Positions 32,592-41,567 are shown, counted from the stretch's first letter. The stretch: 64,000 bases of DNA from Caldicellulosiruptor diazotrophicus (GCF_017347585.1 NZ_AP024480.1:2519501-2583500); one strand, 5' to 3'. Notes: generated from the letters alone by a model not told the origin. Translations and numbers: made by a program.

Positions 32592-34746
32592 CCTCTTTCT
32601 GGTTTGCTATCATGTACTCTAATGCGCTTTTTTTACCCACCAGTACAACGAGCTCTTTTGCTCGTGTTACGGCAGTGTAAAGGAGGTTTCTTGTCATCAA
32701 AATGGGGTAGGTCTCAACTATGGGCATCACTATGCAGCGAAACTCAGACCCTTGAGATTTATGAACAGTCATGGCATATGCAAGTTCTAAATCATCAAGT
32801 AGCGAAAAGTCATAATACACAAGCTTTTCATCGTCAAACAAAATTTCCAAAACACCTTGAGCCCTGTCGATGTCCTTTACAACTCCAATGTCGCCGTTGA
32901 ATATCCCTGTTGAGGTCCTGCCCTTCTCCTCTCCCTGTACAATCTCATATTCCAGCGAATAGTTGTTTTTCACCTGCATAACCTTGTCCCCAACTCTAAA
33001 CAGGTTTTCTTTGTAAGCATACTCCTTTTTAGATGGATGTGGCGGGTTGAGATACTTTTGCAATACGCGGTTTAGATTGTACATTCCCACAATTCCCTTT
33101 TTGGAAGGGCACAAAACTTGAATGTCTGTCATCGGGTCACACGAAAGATAGTTCGGAAGTTTTTTTGTCACAAGCTCAACTACAGTTTTTAAAATCTCTT
33201 CCTGAGAGTTTTTCTGAATAAAATAAAAATCGCTCTCTCTTTGAAGGTGTGGAAATTCACCTCTGTTTATCCTGTGCGCGTTGAGAACTATAAAACTATT
33301 TTCGCTCTGGCGATACACCTCAGTCAAGGTTGCGCAAGGAACAATCTGGCTCTTTATTAGATCTTTTAAAACATTCCCTGCTCCAACAGATGGAAGCTGG
33401 TCTTTGTCTCCAACAAGGACAATTCTGGTTGTCGGTTTTGTCGCAGCAAGAAGACAGTTCATAAGAAAACTGTCTACCATACTCATTTCATCAACCACGA
33501 TAACATCGCATTTTAAAGGATTATTTGGCCCTCTTTGGAAAATAACATGTGTGTCTAAAACTGTCATCTCTAAAAGTCTGTGGATTGTTTTTGATTCTCT
33601 TTCACAGGCTGCCTGCATCCTCTTTGCAGCTCTTCCGGTTGGTGCACAAAGAAAAACCTTTTTGCCTTCACCCTCAAAAATCTGAATGATGCATTTTATG
33701 ATTGTGGTCTTACCTGTGCCGGGACCGCCTGTTATAATGCTAACACCTTGAGTCAGAGCCATTTTGATAGCTTTTTTCTGGTTTGGCGAAAATTTGATAC
33801 AATTTTTTTCTTCAAACTGTTTAATTTTTTCATCTATATCAGCAATGTCATCATATTCTTTTAGTATTGAGAGAATTTTATCTGCTATATACTTTTCACA
33901 CTCATAGTAGCCGTACAAAAACACCATCTCTTGAGAGTCAACCTCATCTTTCACAATTCTTCTTTCTTGAGCTAAAGCTTCAATTGCCTCTTCTATTTTT
34001 TCCACTGGAAGGTCAAGGGTTCTGATACAGAGCTGTTTGAGCTTATTTTCTGGCAGACAGGTGTGCCCTTCGTTATTTGCTGCCAATGTCAAAAGATTAA
34101 GTATCTTGGCAGATATTCTTCTTCTGTCATCTGGCATAACTCCCATGTCAAGAGCAAGCCTGTCAACCTTTTTAAAGTCAAGTTCTGGAAATACATCTAA
34201 AAGGAAATATGGATTTTCATGTAAAAGTGATATTGCAGAAAATCCATAAAGCTTAAAAAGTCGCATTGCATGGTTCTGTGAAAGCCCATATTGTGAAAAG
34301 ATTGACATGATATCTTTCAAAAATTTTTGAAAGGCAAACATGTTTCTTATTCGTTCAACCTTTTCAGGAGTCATTCCTCGAATACTCAAAAGCTTTTCTG
34401 GTTCTTGCTGCAAAATCCTTGCTGTGTCATCTCCAAAGGTATCAACAATCTTTTTTGCAGTCTTTTGCCCGATACCTTTTATCACTCCAGAAGAAAGATA
34501 AAGATATATCTCATCCTTTGTCTGTGGCAATAGCTTTTCAAGGTAACTTACTTTAAGCTGCTGACCATAAACAGGATGAACATAAAACTCGCCGTACACG
34601 CTTACCTTTTCCCCAATAGCAATGTCTGGAACTATCCCTACAGCTGTGAATACCTCATTGTCGCAGATTATCTCAAACACTGTATAGCTATTTTCCAAAT
34701 TCCTGTAGATTATATCACTTACCATGCCCTGAATGTTTTGCTGCAT
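32521..34746 (-). CDS. recD2: RecD2-type ATP-dependent 5'-3' DNA helicase
   Basis: This 741-residue SF1B helicase has the long N-terminal OB/helix-hairpin-helix region of RecD2 (KGIGQKTAKKIVDTFG, SIRGMTPEKVERI). The motor follows, with Walker A TGGPGTGKTT, Walker B VIVDEMSMVD, VGDKDQLPSVGAG, and motif VI region LAYAMTVHKSQGSEF...LYTAVTRAK. No RecB or RecC is linked, as expected for RecD2. The 3' end runs 71 nt into bioY on the opposite strand. Its likely role is in DNA repair and recombination. Confidence 0.94.
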   Translation of the reverse strand: MQQNIQGMVSDIIYRNLENSYTVFEIICDNEVFTAVGIVPDIAIGEKVSVYGEFYVHPVYGQQLKVSYLEKLLPQTKDEIYLYLSSGVIKGIGQKTAKKIVDTFGDDTARILQQEPEKLLSIRGMTPEKVERIRNMFAFQKFLKDIMSIFSQYGLSQNHAMRLFKLYGFSAISLLHENPYFLLDVFPELDFKKVDRLALDMGVMPDDRRRISAKILNLLTLAANNEGHTCLPENKLKQLCIRTLDLPVEKIEEAIEALAQERRIVKDEVDSQEMVFLYGYYECEKYIADKILSILKEYDDIADIDEKIKQFEEKNCIKFSPNQKKAIKMALTQGVSIITGGPGTGKTTIIKCIIQIFEGEGKKVFLCAPTGRAAKRMQAACERESKTIHRLLEMTVLDTHVIFQRGPNNPLKCDVIVVDEMSMVDSFLMNCLLAATKPTTRIVLVGDKDQLPSVGAGNVLKDLIKSQIVPCATLTEVYRQSENSFIVLNAHRINRGEFPHLQRESDFYFIQKNSQEEILKTVVELVTKKLPNYLSCDPMTDIQVLCPSKKGIVGMYNLNRVLQKYLNPPHPSKKEYAYKENLFRVGDKVMQVKNNYSLEYEIVQGEEKGRTSTGIFNGDIGVVKDIDRAQGVLEILFDDEKLVYYDFSLLDDLELAYAMTVHKSQGSEFRCIVMPIVETYPILMTRNLLYTAVTRAKELVVLVGKKSALEYMIANQKEAMRYSALCDFLLRGQSNMQLQVL

Positions 34747-34795
34747 ATTTTCATTTCTTCCCCTTCAAAAATTGCAATTTACCTGCTACATTATT

Positions 34796-35308
34796 TTACT
34801 CCAATCCAAACACATTCTCAAGCTCACACTCTTCTTTTATTTTAAGCGCGCCTTGCGCCCAGATACCCTGCAGATAGTCTGTTATGACAGAAGCAAGAGT
34901 TATCCTCTTTTTAAAGTACTTTGCAGAACCAAGGCAGCTCAGAACTGCACCGCAGCGCAAAAGCATCTCAAAGTGGTCGGTTTTGTCATCAATTTTAAAT
35001 ATCTGGCTCATGTTTACATAACCAAAGATGGGGTCTGTTTTCACAACTGCTTTTCTTGTCTTTACAGGAATGAAGGTAGCATCCGGAAGAACAATGGGAA
35101 GAAGATTTTTTTGACCAATCCGCTGGGAAATAAGTTTTTTGATTGCCTGGCAATCTATTGCATAAAGTGAATATAGTTTTTTGGAAAAACTTCGAATTGA
35201 CATTGGCAAAACCTTCTTTTCTCCACTCAAAAAAAGAATCAAAACACCGTCGCCATTTTCTGTATATTGCGGCACAAAATATATGATGTCTTTTGGAATG
35301 CTGTTCAT
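34796..35308 (-). CDS. ComK-like protein
   Basis: This 170-residue protein starts at ATG 35308, with AGGATGGTGAT upstream; the open frame extends 13 codons further without a site. The middle reads DCQAIKKLISQRIGQKNLLPIVL and then FIPVKTRKAVVKTDPIFGYV. This follows the ComK pattern: a helix with a basic patch, 'PI' strand, 'FFPT'-like strand, and a final aromatic strand. ComK activates competence genes in Bacillus. The match is by pattern only, and an unrelated regulator is possible. Confidence 0.5.
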   Translation of the reverse strand: MNSIPKDIIYFVPQYTENGDGVLILFLSGEKKVLPMSIRSFSKKLYSLYAIDCQAIKKLISQRIGQKNLLPIVLPDATFIPVKTRKAVVKTDPIFGYVNMSQIFKIDDKTDHFEMLLRCGAVLSCLGSAKYFKKRITLASVITDYLQGIWAQGALKIKEECELENVFGLE

Positions 35309-35392
35309 AATTAATATCACCATCCTGAAAAAGGCTTTATTTCCCATATTTTTGAAAGTATATTTTTATTATATCGAACATTCTTTTGCATG

Positions 35393-35542
35393 TCAATTGT
35401 TTTTCATCTGCAAAATCTTTTCAGAAAGCTTGTCAATGCTTTCTGAGAGCTTGTCTATCTTGCTTTCAAACCTTGTGAGAAGATAGATGCAAAGCACAAT
35501 CGGAAAGCCTATGTTGGCTATGTTAGCAATTATATCTTGCAT
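35393..35542 (-). CDS. YvrJ-family small membrane protein
   Basis: A 49-residue frame reads MQDIIANIANIGFPIVLCIYLL, then a coiled tail (KIDKLSESIDKLSEKIL). A single helix followed by a short amphipathic coil with the 'NIGFPIV' start is the YvrJ family pattern. GGAGGTG lies just upstream. It closes a set of three small genes with DUF2922 and DUF1659, a common grouping in Firmicutes. Function unknown; phage holin-like roles have been suggested for similar proteins. Confidence 0.75.
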   Translation of the reverse strand: MQDIIANIANIGFPIVLCIYLLTRFESKIDKLSESIDKLSEKILQMKNN

Positions 35543-35652
35543 ATTTTTCACCTCCTATCCATTAGTTTGTTATGTACACTAAAAGTTTTTAAAAACATGC
35601 CGACCTGCCAAGACTTAAAAAGGTCAGGTCGGCACGCTTTATCTTATGCTTT

Positions 35653-35865
35653 TTATTGTCCGATTAATGTGTTTACCTCTCTGTCAACAACTCTTGCTGA
35701 TACCTTTTCAACAATCGGACTTGATGTTACAAATATGTTTTTTTGGACAATCAAGTTCATAACACTGTCAACCTCAGCAGCTGATAAGTTTGGCTTTGGG
35801 TCGGGGATGGAAAGTCTAAAGTTTTTGCCGTTTTGAAGCTTGAATGTCAAAACTAGGGTAAGCAT
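35653..35865 (-). CDS. DUF2922 protein
   Basis: This 70-residue protein begins MLTLVLTFKLQNGKNFRLSI and contains DPKPNLSAAEVDSVMNLIV, matching DUF2922. GGAGGTG lies before the start. It is found beside DUF1659 and YvrJ here as in many Firmicutes. Function unknown. Confidence 0.8.
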   Translation of the reverse strand: MLTLVLTFKLQNGKNFRLSIPDPKPNLSAAEVDSVMNLIVQKNIFVTSSPIVEKVSARVVDREVNTLIGQ

Positions 35866-35923
35866 CCCTATTTCACCTCCTTTCAGCTATTCTTTGTACT
35901 TTTTGACAGCTTGAACTCCTAAA

Positions 35924-36136
35924 TTAGTATAAAAGTTCAAAGTTGTTGCTTCTTATAATTGTGTACAGCGGCTTTGACTGAAGACTTGCAATTGCTTGGC
36001 CAACCTGATATACATCCATATCTTGAGCATCTGGCTTGATGTCAAATGAGAGTGTTTTGAGTCTTATTTTTCCAGTGGATGTAGTGCCGTTTTCAAGTTT
36101 GAGCTGCAATGAGCCTACAAGTGGTTTTGCTGCCAT
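35924..36136 (-). CDS. DUF1659 protein
   Basis: This 70-residue protein reads MAAKPLVGSLQLKLENG and later DVYQVGQAIASLQSKPLY, the DUF1659 pattern. The start at 36136 follows GGAGGTGAGG; a codon two earlier would overlap that site. It is the first of the three small genes DUF1659-DUF2922-YvrJ. Function unknown. Confidence 0.8.
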   Translation of the reverse strand: MAAKPLVGSLQLKLENGTTSTGKIRLKTLSFDIKPDAQDMDVYQVGQAIASLQSKPLYTIIRSNNFELLY

Positions 36137-36344
36137 CCTCACCTCACCTCCTTTCTGCTTCTATTTTAAACTCTTTATAAGGACATTTTCAAAAATTATT
36201 CGAACGTTTGTTTGTAATATCTGAGTGGTATTTTACGCTAAATATCAATCAGATTGTTCTAAATCTCGCTTGGTTGTGAATAAATTTCGAAAAAATTTAA
36301 AATAATATCATCTTGAGACTTTGTTTGAGGAGGTGAATAATAAA

Positions 36345-36803
36345 GTGAATGTAAAAGACAAGAAAGCTTCTGAATATCAGAAACTTGTAAAAGCAGATGA
36401 GCCAAAGACAAATTCTTTCAAAAACTGTATTTTTGCATTCTTAGTTGGTGGGAGTATATGCAGCGTTGGTCAGGCGTTTTTGAATCTCTACAGCAGCTTT
36501 TTTCCAAAAGATGAGGCACAGGTTCTTACATCTATCACAATGATATTCCTTGGTTCTTTTTTGACAGGCCTTGGTGTATACGATAAAATTGGTGCTTTTG
36601 CAGGTGCAGGTTCTATTGTCCCCATAACAGGCTTTGCAAATTCTATTGTCTCGCCTGCAATCGAATACAAAAAAGAGGGATTTGTGTTTGGTGTTGGAAG
36701 TAAGATGTTCTTGATTGCAGGACCTGTTCTTGTATATGGAATTTCCACATCCATACTGGTAGGGATTTTGTACTACCTTGTTAAAGTATTCCCAATGATA
36801 TGA
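36345..36803 (+). CDS. spoVAC: Stage V sporulation protein AC
   Basis: This 152-residue membrane protein of the SpoVAC family has about four hydrophobic segments with the signatures FLVGGSICSVGQ and GAFAGAGSIVPITGFANSI. GTG 36345 is the start because GGAGGTGA lies eight nt upstream. In Bacillus SpoVAC is a mechanosensitive channel in the spore inner membrane, part of the dipicolinic acid uptake and release complex. spoVAD follows by 19 nt. Confidence 0.93.
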   Translation: MNVKDKKASEYQKLVKADEPKTNSFKNCIFAFLVGGSICSVGQAFLNLYSSFFPKDEAQVLTSITMIFLGSFLTGLGVYDKIGAFAGAGSIVPITGFANSIVSPAIEYKKEGFVFGVGSKMFLIAGPVLVYGISTSILVGILYYLVKVFPMI

Positions 36804-36822
36804 AAGTGAGGTTGCCATTGCA

Positions 36823-37833
36823 ATGAAGCTGGGAAGGTCAACATTCAGATTTGAATCAAATGTGGCTATATCCGACTGTTTTACAGTTGTTGGAAAAAAA
36901 GAGGGACAAGGCCCTCTTTCAATATATTTTGACATGGTTATCGAAGATGAGTATGCAGGACAAAAGTCTTGGGAACTTGCAGAGGGAAAGCTTTTAAATA
37001 TTGCAATTACAAAGCTTGTGCAAAGGGTAGGGGAAAACCCAGATAACATAGACTTGATTTTAAGCGGTGACCTTTTAAACCAGCTTTCAAGTTCACACTT
37101 TGCTGCAAGAGACCTTGACATTCCGTTTATTGGTATCTATGGCGCATGTTCAACATTTGCTTTGAGCGTTGGGCTTGCTTCAATATTTGTAGATGCAAAT
37201 TTTGCGAAAAATGTAATAGCTGCAACATCATCTCATTTTTGTTCAGCTGAAAAGCAGTTCAGATACCCTCTGGAGCTTGGCACACAAAGACCTCCAACAT
37301 CACAGTGGACTGTAACAGGTGCTGCTGCATTTTTGATAAGGCAAGAAGATAGTTTTCATTCTCCCAAAATTACTCACTTTACAATTGGCAGAATACTTGA
37401 TTTTGGAATAAAAGACCAAAACAATATGGGAGCTGTAATGGCACCGGCTGCTTTTGACACAATCATGAGGCACTTTTCTGATACAAAGAGGAGTTTTGAG
37501 TATTATGACATGATAATCACAGGTGATTTAGGGTACGTTGGAAGAAAAATCTTAGACCAACTTTTCAAAAAGGAAGGAATAAAATTTTCTTATGAGCTTT
37601 TTGACTGTGGAATTTTGATGTTTGATCCAAAAACTCAAAATACAGGCGCTGGAGCAAGCGGATGCGCAGCCTCTGCCTGTGTTTTTGGTGGATATCTTTA
37701 CAAGCTTTTGCGTGAGAAAACTTTTGAAAGAATTTTGATTGTGCCAACAGGCGCTTTAATGTCTCAATCAACAGTCCAACTTGGAGAAAGTATTCCTGCA
37801 ATTGCCCATGCACTTGCAATTGAAATGATTTAG
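36823..37833 (+). CDS. spoVAD: Stage V sporulation protein AD
   Basis: This 336-residue soluble protein with a thiolase-like fold matches SpoVAD: it begins GRSTFRFESNVAISD, has YGACSTFALSVGLAS and WTVTGAAAFLI in the middle and GAGASGCAASACVFGGYLY near the end. SpoVAD binds dipicolinic acid in studied species. It lies between spoVAC and spoVAE in one plus-strand operon. Confidence 0.94.
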   Translation: MKLGRSTFRFESNVAISDCFTVVGKKEGQGPLSIYFDMVIEDEYAGQKSWELAEGKLLNIAITKLVQRVGENPDNIDLILSGDLLNQLSSSHFAARDLDIPFIGIYGACSTFALSVGLASIFVDANFAKNVIAATSSHFCSAEKQFRYPLELGTQRPPTSQWTVTGAAAFLIRQEDSFHSPKITHFTIGRILDFGIKDQNNMGAVMAPAAFDTIMRHFSDTKRSFEYYDMIITGDLGYVGRKILDQLFKKEGIKFSYELFDCGILMFDPKTQNTGAGASGCAASACVFGGYLYKLLREKTFERILIVPTGALMSQSTVQLGESIPAIAHALAIEMI

Positions 37834-37880
37834 AAATTGCATGTTTTTAAGATTCTTGTAAAAAAGGAGTGAAAGTAAAA

Positions 37881-38234
37881 ATGGACTATCTGAAAGCATT
37901 TTTAGTTGGCGGGCTTATCTGTGCCTTTGGGCAAATTCTCATTGACAAAACAAAACTCACATCTGCAAGAGTTCTTGTTTTGTTTGTAACACTTGGGGCA
38001 GTACTGCAAGGCCTTGGGATATATCAAAAGCTTGTTGAATTTGCCGGAGCAGGTGCAACAGTACCTCTGCCCGGCTTTGGTTATTCTTTGGCAAAAGGTG
38101 CTATCGAAGAAGTGTCGAAAATAGGCATTGTTGGCTCATTTACTGGCGGAGTCTCAAAAACAGCTGGTGGCATCTCTGCCGCAGTGTTTTTCGGATATGT
38201 AATTTCGCTTATTTTTAATCCAAGGAGTAAGTAG
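37881..38234 (+). CDS. spoVAE: Stage V sporulation protein AE
   Basis: This 117-residue membrane protein starts at ATG 37881, 11 nt after AAGGAG. Signature stretches FLVGGLICAFGQ and FAGAGATVPLPGFGYSLAKG make it a SpoVAE of the short (C-terminal module) type. It resembles SpoVAC in layout and completes the core spoVAC-AD-AE trio. The other spoVA genes found in Bacillus are absent. Confidence 0.92.
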   Translation: MDYLKAFLVGGLICAFGQILIDKTKLTSARVLVLFVTLGAVLQGLGIYQKLVEFAGAGATVPLPGFGYSLAKGAIEEVSKIGIVGSFTGGVSKTAGGISAAVFFGYVISLIFNPRSK

Positions 38235-38244
38235 CAAAATTTTT

Positions 38245-38643
38245 CTACCTGCACAGAATGTATCTTCTAAATCTTTCATGTTTGAAAACCTTTGTCATTT
38301 CTATGCTTCCATCGGACTTTACAACTTCTTTTGCAGCCCTTTTTGTTGTTGAGTAAATAGGCACAAATCCATTTTTAAAACACCAGCTTACAAGGTAAAC
38401 TGTTGCTCCAAAGTCGCCTTGAATGAGGCAGAAGTTTTCTTCTTCACCTTTGTTTTGAAGCAAAAAAGCTGTGATATCATCAAACATTTCTTCTGATAGT
38501 TCTATATCTGGTGGGATGTTACTCCAAAAATCCTGAAGCTTAGGTGGAAGATTTATAATTTCTTTAACCTTTAAAGCTTCTCTCGCTTCTTTTTCTTGTT
38601 CTTTAGAAAGTTGGTGGTTGAAAATTAAAAATAGTTTGTTCAA
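38245..38643 (-). CDS. csx20: Csx20, predicted type III CRISPR ring nuclease
   Basis: This small 132-residue protein has the Csx20 pattern: KLFLIFNHQLSKEQEKEA at the N-terminus, LPPKLQDFWSNIPPDIE, FCLIQGDFGATVYLV and PIYSTTKRAAKE. Csx20 is a predicted ring nuclease that degrades cyclic oligoadenylate and so shuts down CARF effectors; this comes from family knowledge. A TTG at 38643 gives the best fit to the family start, with AGAGGAAGTGA upstream; a GTG at 38652 touches that site. It lies about 30 kb from the csm operon, convergent with spoVAE. Confidence 0.7.
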   Translation of the reverse strand: MNKLFLIFNHQLSKEQEKEAREALKVKEIINLPPKLQDFWSNIPPDIELSEEMFDDITAFLLQNKGEEENFCLIQGDFGATVYLVSWCFKNGFVPIYSTTKRAAKEVVKSDGSIEMTKVFKHERFRRYILCR

Positions 38644-38857
38644 TATTCTCACTTCCTCTCAAAAAACTCTAATTCAATAGGCTGGTATAACACAAAGATT
38701 CTTTTTATTATGATACAATTGTTGATCAAAATTTTAAAGTTCAAAAATTCTGTGAATCTGTTTATTGTTAATAATTGTCTTTCATAACTTTGTAATATTA
38801 TTCAATATATTTCAGAATTAGCATATGATTATGCGCTTTGAGTAAAAGTTGTAAAGA

Positions 38858-38887
38858 AAAAGCCACAGTCAAAATACTGCAGCTTTT
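38858..38887 (-). terminator. Rho-independent terminator of the 38896 gene
   Basis: On the minus strand AAAAGC and CAGT pair with ACTG and GCTTTT around a short AT loop, followed by a T run. It begins nine nt past the stop of the three-gene unknown cluster. Confidence 0.7.
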
Positions 38888-38895
38888 AAAATCTT

Positions 38896-39810
38896 TTACT
38901 TCTCATCAAAATCATCAAACAGGTCTGATATATCAAATTTTTCTGAACTGATATCATCATCTTCGAAGTCTTCAAAAAATGTGTCTGACTCATTTTTCTC
39001 TTCGTATTCTATGTTATAATACTCACACATAAAGTCTGCAACAGCAATGTTCAGGTCAAGCTCACCTATCTGGTCCGATATTGAAAAAGGATCTAGCCTT
39101 TTCCATATGGTCTTGATATCTTTTTCTTTTTCAAGATATTCAACAAAAATTTCAAGTCCAACTTTGTCAATTGGAAGAACAACTGTCTGACCAGCTTTCA
39201 CAGGCGATTTTTTGCTCGGCTTTGCAAGAAATACCTTTAACAAAAACTCAACAGCCATTTTGTCTTGATTTGTAATAAACCTTTTCTTACAGTTTTTACA
39301 CTCTAAGTATGCAACATCTGCAAAATTTATAAGTCCAAGTTTGGCAAGATACCCTTCGTCCTGCCACTTGAGTTCAAGATTATCTTCTCCACATTCCGGA
39401 CAGATACTTGGTTGCACAGTCAATTTAACAAGGTTGTGGAAAAACTGATGGTCATAATCTTCCTCCACCGGATTCATATCAGACATTTTTTCAAGCCAAC
39501 ACGAATTAGTATTGCAAAAACTATCTTTTTTGTCTTTACTATGTGGGCATAAACCAAAAAATAGTGGGCAGAACTTGAAATATAAAAAGTCTCTTATTCC
39601 ACCAAAGCTTATATATTCATCTTTCATAAGTTCTCTTATTGACGCGTTTTCTAAAAGCTTTTTTTCTACAAAGTCAAGAATTGTTTGACTGTTACCATAT
39701 TTTATTAAGTTTTTATTTTTATAATCTTTATTATTCATAACAATACCAGCCTCTTTTTCTAAAAATAAGCTTTCATAATATTTATACCACTTTTCAAAAG
39801 CTTTGAACAC
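38896..39810 (-). CDS. Hypothetical cysteine-rich protein, 304 residues
   Basis: Unrecognised. The protein has several cysteine pairs that could bind zinc: FCPLFFGLCPHS, CNTNSC, CPECG and CKNCK. The last 45 residues are very acidic (Asp/Glu/Ser-rich, ending DISDLFDDFDEK). No signal peptide. The GTG at 39810 nearly abuts the upstream gene; an ATG 24 codons in has AGAGG before it and could be the real start. It is the last of three unknown minus-strand genes. Confidence 0.7.
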   Translation of the reverse strand: MFKAFEKWYKYYESLFLEKEAGIVMNNKDYKNKNLIKYGNSQTILDFVEKKLLENASIRELMKDEYISFGGIRDFLYFKFCPLFFGLCPHSKDKKDSFCNTNSCWLEKMSDMNPVEEDYDHQFFHNLVKLTVQPSICPECGEDNLELKWQDEGYLAKLGLINFADVAYLECKNCKKRFITNQDKMAVEFLLKVFLAKPSKKSPVKAGQTVVLPIDKVGLEIFVEYLEKEKDIKTIWKRLDPFSISDQIGELDLNIAVADFMCEYYNIEYEEKNESDTFFEDFEDDDISSEKFDISDLFDDFDEK

Positions 39811-39816
39811 AACTTT

Positions 39817-40314
39817 TTACTTGAAAATGGTATTAATAGCCTTCTTCAAAAACCCAAAATCTTTTTCTGCCACGTTTTTGATTGGTTGAACGTCAAGAAG
39901 ATATTCTTTTAAAAGTTTTAAATTTTCATCTTTATCAGGTTGGAAATACAAAACCTCAATGTTTCGTGCTGTCAATGTAGTTCCAATTTTGCTTTTCAAA
40001 AATACATTACATTTTATTCTGAACTCTAAAAATTCTCTCTGATTAAGCAATATTAGGTCGTCCAAGAGCTCTGTTACATCTATTGAAGAGTTTGTGTATT
40101 TTGCTTTAAAGTCTTTAATTTCTATAATTATATCATCTATTATATCCTTTTGCACATTCAAATTCATAGCCTTTAATACTTGAACAACTTTATCGACAAA
40201 TATCTCAAATGAAGGTGACATTTGCGAAAATATACCCACATCAATATCTTCAAATATACATTTGAACCTATCCAGTACCTGTTGTGAATAAAAAGTAACT
40301 GTTACTTTTTTTAT
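39817..40314 (-). CDS. Hypothetical protein, probably starting at a rare ATA codon
   Basis: The conventional frame starts at a GTG (40239) with no ribosome site. Upstream codons in the same frame are open and protein-like (KKVTVTFYSQQVLDRFKC). GGGGTGG (40321-40327) lies six nt before an ATA at 40314. The extended product has about 165 residues, mostly helical, with LDDLILLNQREFLEFRIKC. The family is not recognised. An indel in the A7 run nearby, joining a GTG to this frame, is the alternative. Confidence 0.6.
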   Translation of the reverse strand: MKKVTVTFYSQQVLDRFKCIFEDIDVGIFSQMSPSFEIFVDKVVQVLKAMNLNVQKDIIDDIIIEIKDFKAKYTNSSIDVTELLDDLILLNQREFLEFRIKCNVFLKSKIGTTLTARNIEVLYFQPDKDENLKLLKEYLLDVQPIKNVAEKDFGFLKKAINTIFK

Positions 40315-40342
40315 CTTTATCCACCCCTTTGAAGCTGAAATT

Positions 40343-41020
40343 TCATTTTTTGTTTATATCATCTTGAAAAGATAGAAGCTGTGTAAAATATATAATTTGA
40401 TTTTGAAAAAAATCTTTTAAAATTTCCTTTAAAGGTGCGACAATAAACTTTTTGGTAATAGGACTTACATAAAGGTCATAATAATCAGGTCCTTTGAATA
40501 TTATTTCAAACTCCTTAAAATTCTTTTTAAACTCTCTTTTTATCTCATCAACTGTTCTTGCATAAATAATATTCATTGCAACATTTTCTTCATTCTCTAA
40601 TAACTTTTTATACGCCTCACATATGTCAAATGGTACGAAATCAGACATCGGAAAGTTTATATAAAGCTCTTCAAAATACTGGTAAAGTGCGCATGGAATT
40701 ATTAATTTCTCCTTGTACTTTGCAACTATACCATAATACCCTTCGCCAAGCCAGATTATTGGTATCATATCTGTTGTAAGCAAAGAAAAAATTTCAAAAT
40801 TGTTATTTGCTGCCCAGATTTTGAGCGAATTTAGCATACAAAGAATGTCTTTAGCATATACAATGTGCAAAAAATCTCTGTAAAATGAATTTGCAACCTC
40901 AAAGCTTTTGAGCTGAGTTTGTGTTGGCAGAGGTACTTTTATCTTTTCTAAAAATTCATGTGTATATATCCATTTATTCTCTTGTATTATTGTGTTTAAA
41001 AATTCTGAAAATGTTAAAAT
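40343..41020 (-). CDS. Hypothetical protein, probably starting at an ATT codon
   Basis: About 225 residues, not recognised. The longest frame starts at a TTG (41047) without a site. AAGGGGG lies seven nt before an in-frame ATT at 41020, the better placed start. The protein is soluble and mixed alpha/beta, with Phe/Tyr/Ile-rich stretches (YDLYVSPITKKFIVAPLKEIL). It is the first of three genes that look co-transcribed. Confidence 0.65.
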   Translation of the reverse strand: MLTFSEFLNTIIQENKWIYTHEFLEKIKVPLPTQTQLKSFEVANSFYRDFLHIVYAKDILCMLNSLKIWAANNNFEIFSLLTTDMIPIIWLGEGYYGIVAKYKEKLIIPCALYQYFEELYINFPMSDFVPFDICEAYKKLLENEENVAMNIIYARTVDEIKREFKKNFKEFEIIFKGPDYYDLYVSPITKKFIVAPLKEILKDFFQNQIIYFTQLLSFQDDINKK

Positions 41021-41233
41021 GTTAAAACCCCCTTGAACATTTTTCAATAAATTTTTATTTGAATTTTATTTTAACCCAACTTATACGAAATTACAAATAC
41101 ACATTTTAAATTTTATTCAATTTTGACTCTTGCAAGATTATACTTTTTTCTACTAAAATTTATATTGTATCAGTATATATTCCTGAATATTTTCTTTGTA
41201 ACAAATCAAAAAACAATTTGGAGGGGTGGTTGT

Positions 41234-41494
41234 ATGGAAGTTTTAAAAGTTGCTGCTACATCAATGCCTCAGAAGGTTGCAAACGCACTTGCTGCAATTG
41301 TAAAAGAGCAGGGTGAAGCAGAACTTCAGGCTGTTGGCGCATCTGCTGTAAACCAAGCTGTAAAAGCTATAGCTATTGCTCGTGGTAAAGTTGCTCCAAA
41401 CGGAATTGATCTTTATGTAATTCCTGCATTTGCAGACATTGTAATTGACGGCGAGAAGAAAACAGCTATAAAGTTTATTGTAAAGTCAAGATAA
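41234..41494 (+). CDS. spoVS: Stage V sporulation protein S
   Basis: This 86-residue Alba-like protein is nearly the canonical SpoVS: EVLKVAATSMPQKVANALA, VGASAVNQAVKAIAIARG, and DLYVIPAFADIVIDGEKKTAI. GGAGGGG lies four to six nt before the ATG. It is monocistronic with a clear terminator. SpoVS acts in late sporulation in Bacillus, but it is widespread in non-sporulating bacteria too. Confidence 0.97.
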   Translation: MEVLKVAATSMPQKVANALAAIVKEQGEAELQAVGASAVNQAVKAIAIARGKVAPNGIDLYVIPAFADIVIDGEKKTAIKFIVKSR

Positions 41495-41506
41495 TAATAA
41501 AAATAG

Positions 41507-41555
41507 CAAATGGGCTGCTTACACCTGTTTTTAACAGCAGCCCATTTGTTTTAGC
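41507..41555. terminator. Bidirectional terminator between spoVS and the 41568 gene
   Basis: CAAATGGGCTGCT (41507-41519) pairs perfectly with AGCAGCCCATTTG (41536-41548), a 13-bp stem, with TTTTAG after it and an A-rich tract before. It can serve both converging genes. Confidence 0.9.
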
Positions 41556-41567
41556 AAGCTTGCTTTT

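Noticed and set aside
36441-37121. 226-codon minus-strand frame across spoVAC and spoVAD
   Set aside because: Antisense to two strong family matches. No start site or recognisable protein pattern.
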